Source: Bacteroidales bacterium
GTDB lineage: Bacteria > Bacteroidota > Bacteroidia > Bacteroidales > Muribaculaceae
Assembly (NCBI GenBank): GCA_030526455.1
Contig: JAUNCU010000005.1
Coordinates: 1-31,902, forward strand
Length of the DNA: 31,902 nt
Reading direction: 5' to 3'
In this document: in pieces, positions 15,464 through 23,800 of the stretch
How the letters are laid out: the number at the start of each line of letters is the position of its first letter
Position numbering within the stretch: the stretch's first letter is position 1
Position numbers and translations under genes: made by a program
The notes under the pieces: generated by a model
The model's input: the letters and a program-made list of their open reading frames with translations, nothing else
What the model was told of the DNA's origin: nothing
The model's database searches: none

Positions 15464-15678
15464 AAGACTATCCCTCTTTGCTGCAAAAACACAATGGCAA
15501 CGCAGTGACCAACTCATGCCATCTACGTGGCACAACATTTGATATAACCTACTCTCGCACGAACAGCAAAGAGTTAAAAGTCATGGCACAAACACTGGCC
15601 GACCTCCGAAAAGCCGGCTACTGCCATGTATTATACGGAGTCAACCAACCCTGCTTCCACATAACAGTAAGAAAATAA
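15460..15678 (+). pseudogene. C-terminal remnant of a DUF5715-like gene
   Basis: The frame continuing past the mnmE stop (72 codons) contains NSCHLRGTTFDITYSRT, then an amphipathic helix (LKVMAQTLADLRKAG) and YGVNQPCFHITV. I recognise this as the end of DUF5715-family proteins of Bacteroidales, which keep a HxxGTTFD block and a final FHI(T/V). The pattern is reminiscent of M15-type metallopeptidases, an inference. The N-terminal majority is missing, no suitable start exists (the only ATG, at 15583, would give 31 residues), and it abuts mnmE. It therefore looks like a deletion remnant. Its last 38 bp overlap the 3' end of the opposite-strand TOTE gene. Confidence 0.6.
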
Positions 15679-18600
15679 ACCAGTTGAAAAAACGAAGATA
15701 AAAAGAAAAGAAAGAAAACCATTTTGTGGGGCTTTTGGGCAGGAGCCTTTCTCTCCCCATGGCTGCTGTGATGAGGGTGGCGGAGAGTTTTGGGTCGGTT
15801 AGTTTGATTGCGGTGTCGGCTGGGGATGGGTGGCTTAGGGGGTTGATGCTGCCATACCACACGGTGGCCGCGTCGATGATGGTGGCGCACACTGTTAACT
15901 GGGGGATGATGTGCACGGTGAGGCCTTTTTGGCGTAGGTGCATGGCTTGGTCGTCGGCGCGCGAGGTGGCTATCGCGGTTTCTATCCCGTTGCTGGAAAG
16001 GGTTGTGAGCAGGGACACGAGTTGGCTTTGCTCTACTTTGTGCAACTTGGGGCTGGAGATGAATACGGAGCGCTGGGCTGCCTTGAGGTCGCGAATGAAT
16101 GGCGCCGTGAATGTTTTCCCGGTGAAGATTTGGCCGTCGTCGGTGAGTGGCTGGGTGTCGCCGATGGTGTCGAATAGCGTGGGCGAAGTTTTTGTGAGGG
16201 TGCGGTAGCCTATGGCGGCGTAGCCCTTGAGGCGCTTGCGGTACATGCTTTCGCAGGCTGGCACGTGGATGTCGATGTAGTCGTAGATGCGCACGTCGGT
16301 TTTGCCTGCGTGCTCTCGGTGGAGCCGGCCGGCATATTGCGCCACCAGCCCTTTCCAGGAGATGGGCAGTGCCAGCAACAGGGTGTCGAGGCGCGGATAG
16401 TCGAACCCTTCTCCCACATATTTTCCTGTGGCCACCACTGCCAGTGGCTCGCCGCCGGGAATGCGCTGCAAGCGCTCTAATGCGCCGTGCTTTTCTCGGG
16501 CTGAGCCTGTGCCGACGAGGCGCACCACGTGTTTCACACTCGCGCCTATGAGGCGAGCCAGCAGGTCGACGTGCGACGTGCGGCTGGTGAGCACGATGGG
16601 CGTGCGGCCCGCTTCCACTGCCTTCACCACATCGTCGACGATAAGTTGGTTTCGCAGCGCATCGTCGGCAAGGGCCTGCGATAGCGATGCAAACGACAGG
16701 TTGCAGCTGCTCAAGATTCGAAACGAAGTGAAGCGCGGCACCAGGCGACGGCTGAACGACTGGTTCTGAATCTGGCTCTTGGCGTCGGCCAAGTAGCGGA
16801 TGGGGCCGCACTGCATGAAGATGATGGGCTGGTGTCCGTCTTTGCGGATGGGTGTGGCGGTGAGGCCAAAGACGGCCTGCGCCGTCACATGCTTCAGCAC
16901 GCGCTCGAAGGTGACCGACGACACGTGATGGCATTCGTCAACGATCACCATTCCATAGTCTCTCACAAAGGACCGCACTTGCCCGTCGTCGAAGCACGAT
17001 TGCATCAGCGCCACGTCGATGACGCCGTGCAGCGTATTGCCCGTGGAGTCGAGGCATCCTATGGGTGAAAATGCCATCTTTCGCCCCCGCTTCTTCGGCT
17101 GCTCGGGCAAGGCGAAATCAATGGTGAGGAATTCCTCTAGGCGCGATTTCCACTGGGCGAGTAAGGCCTTGTTGTGCACCAGAATGAGCGTATTCACTCG
17201 CTTGCGAGCAATCATGGCAGCAGCCGTCACCGTCTTGCCAAAAGCCGTGGTAGCCGAGAGCACCCCGCAAGTGTAGTTGAGCATGGCTTGGATGGCCTCT
17301 TGCTGCTGCGGCCGCTCCACGCCGTTGAACGCCACTCGAATAGGCCTGCCGTGATTCGTTTCGTCGGCCACCCTAACATCCACATGGTGGCCGCGCATCA
17401 GTTGCGCCACCGCATCTTCACATCCACGCGGCAATGCCACATAGTGGTCCAACACTTCGGCACAGCATATGACGCGCGGAATGCCATAGGTGGGCAGCCG
17501 CAATTGCTGATTACGGTAAAACTCCGGATTCTTAAAGGCCGCAATTCTTTTGAGGTGATTCACCACCTTTGCCGACACAGCGTTCAGCGGGATGTAAATC
17601 TGGTCGGCCTTCGTGATGGTGATTTCCGCCTTAAAATCGCTCGGCTCAATGTCTTCAGGCTCAGGCATCGCCCACGGCTTGTGCTCGCTCGACGACGCAA
17701 GGTTGCCCAGGTCGTCGCCCCCATGCATCGCCAGCACGGCATCCACAAGCGCCACGCTCGCTTTCTTCAGCCGCCAAAGATAGGCCCACTGGTCTTGATA
17801 AGGCAGAAAATCATCGTCCACAAACACACTGTTGCCCCTTTTGCGCGCACGCCCCTGCAAGGGCAAAGCCACGAGATTGCCAAGGCCGCCATCGGGCAAG
17901 AAGTCCTGATTAGGGAAAAAGCGATCGTAGGAGCCGAACGAAAGGCGCACATTGCGCTTCATTGCTTCGGTGAGAATAGCATTGCCCAGGCGACGGGCCT
18001 TTCGGGCGGGCAGCGATTCCTCAAAGACAATCCACACATGGGCGCCATTTCCCGAGCGCGACCGCTCCACGGCGCAAGGCAACAGCCACTCACGGCACAC
18101 CTCCACAAAGGCACCCACATCATCCTTGTAGCCATGCGCGCAATTCTTGTCGTCGAAATCGGCACAAAGGAAAGCGCAACTATTATCGGCCATGATGGCA
18201 TACAGCCCCACCACATCGGTAGCATTCTCGCTCCGCCCCTCAAGGTGGCGGTAAATGTCGGCATCGGTCAACGGCGCGAAATCCCGGTTAGGACAAGCGG
18301 CACACTTATGCGCCTTCTTGTCGCACAGGCCACGGCGCCATTCATTAGCGCACACAGGCTGATAACCGCTCTTCCCGCTAGTGGCACTGTGCCAACGCCG
18401 GGCAAACACATCGTCACGCCCGCGAAACACACTCCTGAACAAAGCCACCTTCTCATCGAGCGAAAGCCTCACAGCCGGCAGCACCACAGGCGAAAACCGC
18501 CGCCCCTCAGCGCCAGCCACGCCCCCAGCCATAACGCAATCAGCCCCAGCACCGCCATCCGCAGCACTAGCGCCACAGGCGCGCGCAAAATCAATGCCAT

Positions 18601-18694
18601 GCCTTAGAAGCAACTGCTTCAGCGCCTCATTCTCCTTCTTCAAAGCATCAAATCGCCCAAGAAGCCGCAAGTATTTATCGCCAAAACCACCCAT
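15641..18694 (-). CDS. TOTE-type primase / SF2 helicase / PLD-like protein (1017 aa)
   Basis: Three-part protein of the group Pfam labels TOTE conflict-system primase. A coiled-coil start (8-30) is followed by an archaeo-eukaryotic primase domain (about 80-310): LFRSVFRGRDDVFARRW, a Cys cluster (CDKKAHKCAACPNR, 124-137), acidic pair Asp179/Asp181 (ADFDD), SRSGNGAHVW with His219, and FPNQDFLPDGGLGN. Next is a SF2 helicase (about 455-830) with Walker A ATTAFGKT (Lys487), DECHH (586-590), TATP and a QYAGRLHREH motif VI. A PLD-like domain closes it (about 890-985, VWYGSINPLS), but its HxKx4D signature reads TxCx4D, so the nuclease may be dead. The last about 25 residues are a hydrophobic tail encoded over the DUF5715 remnant boundary. 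Inferred role: mobile-element conflict or DNA repair synthesis. It lies 64 bp after the UvrD fusion on the same strand; composition looks more GC-rich than that neighbour. Confidence 0.88.
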   Translation of the reverse strand: MGGFGDKYLRLLGRFDALKKENEALKQLLLRHGIDFARACGASAADGGAGADCVMAGGVAGAEGRRFSPVVLPAVRLSLDEKVALFRSVFRGRDDVFARRWHSATSGKSGYQPVCANEWRRGLCDKKAHKCAACPNRDFAPLTDADIYRHLEGRSENATDVVGLYAIMADNSCAFLCADFDDKNCAHGYKDDVGAFVEVCREWLLPCAVERSRSGNGAHVWIVFEESLPARKARRLGNAILTEAMKRNVRLSFGSYDRFFPNQDFLPDGGLGNLVALPLQGRARKRGNSVFVDDDFLPYQDQWAYLWRLKKASVALVDAVLAMHGGDDLGNLASSSEHKPWAMPEPEDIEPSDFKAEITITKADQIYIPLNAVSAKVVNHLKRIAAFKNPEFYRNQQLRLPTYGIPRVICCAEVLDHYVALPRGCEDAVAQLMRGHHVDVRVADETNHGRPIRVAFNGVERPQQQEAIQAMLNYTCGVLSATTAFGKTVTAAAMIARKRVNTLILVHNKALLAQWKSRLEEFLTIDFALPEQPKKRGRKMAFSPIGCLDSTGNTLHGVIDVALMQSCFDDGQVRSFVRDYGMVIVDECHHVSSVTFERVLKHVTAQAVFGLTATPIRKDGHQPIIFMQCGPIRYLADAKSQIQNQSFSRRLVPRFTSFRILSSCNLSFASLSQALADDALRNQLIVDDVVKAVEAGRTPIVLTSRTSHVDLLARLIGASVKHVVRLVGTGSAREKHGALERLQRIPGGEPLAVVATGKYVGEGFDYPRLDTLLLALPISWKGLVAQYAGRLHREHAGKTDVRIYDYIDIHVPACESMYRKRLKGYAAIGYRTLTKTSPTLFDTIGDTQPLTDDGQIFTGKTFTAPFIRDLKAAQRSVFISSPKLHKVEQSQLVSLLTTLSSNGIETAIATSRADDQAMHLRQKGLTVHIIPQLTVCATIIDAATVWYGSINPLSHPSPADTAIKLTDPKLSATLITAAMGRERLLPKSPTKWFSFFSFYLRFFNWFIFLLLCGSRVG

Positions 18695-18697
18695 AAC

Positions 18698-18745
18698 TCA
18701 CACCAAGAATCCTCTGTAGCCGAGCTGTTTCCTCAGAAAAAACAT
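18698..18745 (-). other. Possible 15-codon leader ORF before the TOTE gene
   Basis: ATG at 18745 opens a 15-codon frame (MFFLRKQLGYRGFLV) that stops three nt before, and in frame with, the TOTE ATG. It fills most of the 64-bp spacer. It could be a coupling leader, a vestige of a longer N-terminus or the tail of a lost gene, or chance. Confidence 0.2.
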
Positions 18746-18758
18746 TGGATTTTCATCC

Positions 18759-20864
18759 CTAGCTCTTTCCCCCTATATCTAGCAAACCAGAAGGCTCGCC
18801 ATAGCCAACCATGTAAACGAGCTGCCTAGCACGGGTGATGGCGACATACAGCAGAGATCGCTTTGAGGAAAGATACTCCTTCTGCGTGGCCTTATCCATG
18901 CCAGAGAACGGATATCCAACAGTGGCTCTTGACGGCATGTTTCTTTCGTTCACTCCCATGAGTATAACCACACGGTATTCCAAACCTTTGAGAGAATGGA
19001 ATGTGCAAAGATCTACACCTTCAGAACTGCCCTGTTTCTGAGTTCCCTTTAGTACGCGATAGTCAGTACCATCGTGGTGTAAACGACTTTGCAATCCCTT
19101 TAGTAGGTTCATGCTTGGTGCCGCAATACAGATTTCTGACAGTTTTATGTTAGAATCCCGGCATTCCTTCATCCAATCCACTACTTGCTGTACCTCAGAG
19201 TTTGCATCATCTACAATCTTGTACTGCGGTGCAACACCTTCATGGATGAGTGAAACATATCCATTAGTGGACTCCTTACCGCCATCCATATCGTCATAGT
19301 CTATGCCTTTGACCACGCCAATAGCCACGCGCTTGATAGGCTCTGTGGTACGATAGTTGATCTTCAACTTTCTGCTTCGCACACCTCTCACGTTGATGCC
19401 GGCTGCTCCAAAGTTAATCTTACGACCGTTGTAGATGCGCTGAATAGGATCACCGGTCAGGAAAAGGTCGTTCTTACCCTCGGCAACCAACGCCCTGAGG
19501 AATTTCAGTTCCGGATTAGAGAAATCCTGAAACTCATCAGCAATTACACTTGTGTAGGGGTGGATATTATTCTCATTCAGGTAGTTTGTCGTTTCATTGA
19601 AGAGTTCAAGTCGATCTACAAATCTTCTCTCCTGCTTGAGAGCGACGTACTTCTCAACAAGTTTCCAAATTTCAATGCGTTGCTTGCGGCTCAAAGCCTT
19701 AGTACGTCCTACACGAGGCTGCATCATATATTGCTTCGAATCCTTATTACCAAAGTAAACGATAACATCAATATACTCATCATAAAGGAATTGCTCGTCG
19801 AACTCGGTCACCTCCGTCTCAAGGACTTCACGCCACAGTTTTAAAGACTCCGCATCACCACTATAATCGAGCACTTTGTATCCTTCCCTAACTTTATATT
19901 TCTCGGCAGTATCTAGAAGCACACGGTCAATGTTATTCAGAGTGTACTTATGCTTTGAAACCCCAAGTTTGTTGATAGAGTCAGCAATGTTGATGCTCAA
20001 AGTCTTCGTGTAGGTGGTAAACAGAACATTTGCATTAGGATTCTCACACAGATACTTAAGTCTGTGCAATGCGGCGATAGTCTTACCGGTACCGGCACCA
20101 CCACTGACCTTCATTGTGCCTTTATACTCAGCATTCACAAGTTTTCTCTGAGAAGGATGGAGGAAAATCTGCCATTTATCCATGCCTTGCTCAATGATAC
20201 GCTGCAGAGCATCATCATCTGTGATTTCCACAAATCGGCGTTTATTGTTGTCACTGAGCAACTTGTCCTCATTCTCTTTAGCTTGACCTTCTTCGATTGC
20301 TGCTATAATGGCATCAATATCCTCACCATCCATAATGTTGAAGATATTCTCATAAGCATCAATCGGAAGAATAGGCTCCAACAAATCAAGGTCGTCAAGA
20401 GACTTAATATTCAAGACTCTTGCTACGGCCTCCTCTGGAACACCAATCTTTAGAAGTTTCTCCTCAGTTACACCTTCGAAGATGGCTGGTTCATCGTCGG
20501 TCTGCACCTGTGGGACTACCACCTCCTCTTGCTTTTCCTCAATAGTTATGAGCTGGCAAGCCTGGGTATGTTCATTCCATACAAATCGCTTGTTAATGCC
20601 CCAACGATATGCGTCTTCATGGTCTCCTACATAGAGCAATGAATAGTTTTCTCCGTCGAGAACACCGACGACAACTCTATAGTTATCATCTACTCTGGCC
20701 GTGCGAAGTGTTGGGTTTTTAAACTGAGCGATTGGTTCCAGATGCATACCCACTGCAGTGTGGTTCTGACGGATTTTTTTCTGGAACGACACCACCTTGT
20801 CTTGAATTTTCTTCGGCAGCTTAAATACTGCATCAAAGAATGTTTCTGATAAAAACAGTCTCAT
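18759..20864 (-). CDS. RelE-like domain fused to UvrD/Rep-type SF1 helicase (701 aa)
   Basis: Residues 1-95 match the RelE/ParE toxin fold as it appears in solo toxins: SETFFDAVFKLPKKIQDKV, NPTLRTARVDDNYRVVV and LLYVGDHEDAYRWGINKR. The RelE-type catalytic residues cannot be judged by eye. A linker (about 105-225, acidic and Glu-rich) leads to a SF1 helicase: Walker A SGGAGTGKT (254-262, Lys261), Walker B ADEFQDF (442-448), TGDPIQRIY, TFHSLKGLEYRVV and motif VI VAITRAR (674-680). It lacks an obvious nuclease domain. Starts 11 nt after the DruE-like gene, with AGGA upstream of the ATG inside an AT-repeat (ATATATAT). Inferred: DNA translocase of a defence island, with the RelE-like part as RNA-binding, autoregulatory or toxic module. 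Alternative: free-standing repair helicase. Confidence 0.88.
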   Translation of the reverse strand: MRLFLSETFFDAVFKLPKKIQDKVVSFQKKIRQNHTAVGMHLEPIAQFKNPTLRTARVDDNYRVVVGVLDGENYSLLYVGDHEDAYRWGINKRFVWNEHTQACQLITIEEKQEEVVVPQVQTDDEPAIFEGVTEEKLLKIGVPEEAVARVLNIKSLDDLDLLEPILPIDAYENIFNIMDGEDIDAIIAAIEEGQAKENEDKLLSDNNKRRFVEITDDDALQRIIEQGMDKWQIFLHPSQRKLVNAEYKGTMKVSGGAGTGKTIAALHRLKYLCENPNANVLFTTYTKTLSINIADSINKLGVSKHKYTLNNIDRVLLDTAEKYKVREGYKVLDYSGDAESLKLWREVLETEVTEFDEQFLYDEYIDVIVYFGNKDSKQYMMQPRVGRTKALSRKQRIEIWKLVEKYVALKQERRFVDRLELFNETTNYLNENNIHPYTSVIADEFQDFSNPELKFLRALVAEGKNDLFLTGDPIQRIYNGRKINFGAAGINVRGVRSRKLKINYRTTEPIKRVAIGVVKGIDYDDMDGGKESTNGYVSLIHEGVAPQYKIVDDANSEVQQVVDWMKECRDSNIKLSEICIAAPSMNLLKGLQSRLHHDGTDYRVLKGTQKQGSSEGVDLCTFHSLKGLEYRVVILMGVNERNMPSRATVGYPFSGMDKATQKEYLSSKRSLLYVAITRARQLVYMVGYGEPSGLLDIGGKS

Positions 20865-20875
20865 ATATATATATC

Positions 20876-23800
20876 CTATTTAATAACGTCGATAGTAAAT
20901 TCTTCTTGCGCAATGGTTTTATATCCCTTCTCCGCAAAGACGGCCTTGTCATTTTCGTCAAATGGGTCAATGGCAATCTTCGGATTATCGATGATCATAG
21001 CTGCGCTTGCAATAACAGCATTGTCATCATCAGTAAGCTCAAATACGCCATCATGGCTAAATGGAATATTCTTGTCGAGCAGGATGTCGACAATATCTTC
21101 CATACCAGGATAGAGTTCTTTTATCTCATCTCGATTAACGAAATTCTCCACGGCTTCAGATGTTTCCTCGGTTTCACTACCAGAGAAGAACTGAATGAGA
21201 TTGTATCTGCGCCAGAAGCCAATCCATTCATCTTTATCCGCAGTCCTAAGTCCCTTGGTTATCTGGAGTTCGTATTTTACACCCTGTTCGAATGCGGCTT
21301 CTACCTCTTCGTCGGTTGATAAATCTGTAAGATTCTCATCGCAGTCAGGATTAAGTTCTACACTTCCTGAGTACAGCGTTCCTCCATTCGACAAGAAGTT
21401 AGGGCTATCATTTATGCACCAGTAGCATGTTTCCTTAATAAAACCAAGCATAGGATTCTCAAGCAACTGTCCAAGGCGAGTTACCGAGTTGTTTCCTAAC
21501 TCATCTTCATTCTCAGATTCAAACAGTTGAATATCTTCCCATGCAATGGTCCATGAGAACATACGCTGCGGCTTTGCTTGCTTGATACCTTCGCGTTTTT
21601 CAAAGTCACTATAGAATCGCATGTTGGGTTCGCATGCGTGGTACGTATAGCCATCAAGGAAGACAGACCACCATGGTATCTTCACAAGATCAGTGATTTC
21701 CTCACCATTGACCTTTGCGTAACTACACATGATTTGGAAGTCCGGTATTGTGGTATGCTTTACACCGTAGGCGACAGTCAACTCAAACTGAGGTTTCATG
21801 TTATAATGAACCTCTGTGTCGGTTTCCTCATTGACTATTTTCAACTCATAGTGGTATGCATCATCATCAGGCACTTTTTCGAAAGCCCAGTTCTTGCTCT
21901 TGGCGAGAGTCTGTAATGCTCTCACAAATTTCAGCTCAAGCTCACTATCTTCGGCAGCACCATTCTGTGCAACCGTTCCAACAGAACCCTCAATGCGTTC
22001 CCACGACTTAGCGCCGCCCACCAACTTTCCAAACAGAATCTCGGCCTGCTCACGGCTGAAAGACTCTCTGCTGTACTGATTGCCATAAGTAAGGATGCAA
22101 TGATAGCAACCGTCCTTGCCTTCCAACTGACAAGTGCATTCTTTAATCTTGTCATAAGCATAGGCCAGCATGCTTGAAAACTCGTCGGTGTTGTAGAGTT
22201 TAGCAAGATAGCCAGTACCACCAGGGATGGTGTCATACATTACCAGATAGTAGTCTTTCAATCCTGAAGCATGATTTACTTCAGTGTAGGAATCTATGCG
22301 AATGTGTTCTGGAGAAGAGTGATAATATTCCTTCATGCCCAGTTCAATACCAGCCTTGAACATCTCGACAGCGGCCATTGCGTCCATGATTTGGATGGGC
22401 AGCAGAATCTTGATGGCCTCGGTCTGCATGTGGCGGTACAGGTAGAGTTGTTCAAACACCTCACAGTTCTTATCATCTGCAAAAGTCACATTCTTGTGGT
22501 TACAGAAGCGGTAGTGCTGTTCCACGGGCTTATGTTCCTTATTGAGTTTTGAGAGCAACGGTGTTGACTTGCCACAGTATTTGCATGTCACGAAGCCATT
22601 TTCCGGTATGATTCCTTCATTATTCACTTCCACCTTGCCACCAGTTTGCATCTGCATACCGTAGTTTGCCTCGTAGAGATCCAAGTTGTTGCAGAATTCA
22701 ATACCAAAGCCAAGGTTTTTCATCGCATACGAGGCAACAACACCCTTATGACGGAACATGAAATGCTTCTTTACGATAAACTGTTCTTTGGTTCTCACCT
22801 CGCTAGAGTCATCCAGCACAGCATCGGTCTTTTGCATTGCACTACGTGCACTGGTAAACTTCAGATACTTGTGCTGGTTAACGCCCCACGATGGATCGCC
22901 ACATTTTGGACATGCTGCCAGAGAGAAGTCGGGAGTCCCTTTTTCTGCAACGCAATCACACTTAGAGCAGTATCTCATTGTCACGAGGTTATCCTTCCAG
23001 TCAAAGGTGGGAATACCACTTACTTCAAGCTGGAATTTTTGTGTGCAGAATTTATTACCAGGAGCCAGTTCCTTTATACCTTGTGAAGCCGATCGGGTCA
23101 GTTCTATTACTTTTGGTTCCGCAATATTATCCTTGCTGTCTTCCTTCTCTTGGGTTGAATATACGCTGGCCTGCAACTTTACCCCTGTTTCAGGGAAGGC
23201 ATAGTTGGGCAAGAGCCCACAATTTGTCATAAACTCTATGAGGCTTTCGCTCTGAATATTGGCATATTGCACTTTACTAGCCTTTATCAAATCCTTGATT
23301 GCGTTCTTGGCAGGGTCGTTTGGCTGCAATCTATCTTCTTGCGCCTTGTAGTTGTTCAGCTCCTCTACTAGGCCAAACAACCTGTTAGTCAGAGCCTGGA
23401 ACTCCTTCAAGATATTCTGATAGAAAGACTCATCTTCCAACGTCTTTGCCAAGATGCCGAGTGCAGGCTGAGTCTTCTCATCGTATTGCTCAGAGAATCT
23501 AGTCTTCAGCGTATACTTATTCTCTTTGATATAAGCAATAATCCTATTGATGATAAACCCGTCGGACGACAGTGCATCATCCGTCAACTTCAAATCTCGA
23601 ATATTTGACGGCATTGTATTGTTTGGGTCTGCACTGATCCATGTATCGATGCAATAAGCGAAGAAGTGTCGGCGCAGAATATCCTTTGCTTCAAGAAAGC
23701 AGCCGGGGGTAGTCACCTCACCTTCCATCATTTCCTCAGGATAAGTGAAATAATACATATCGTGAGGTTCTCCGGCATGCGCGTAATTCAGCACAAGGGC

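Noticed and set aside
15618..16934. Minus-strand frame of 438 codons overlapping the TOTE gene in another frame
   Set aside because: Arg/His/Pro-rich sequence with no motifs, while the overlapping frame has the helicase and PLD motifs.
17174..18607. Plus-strand frame of 477 codons opposite the TOTE gene
   Set aside because: Antisense shadow of the primase/helicase; rich in His and Arg and without any domain.
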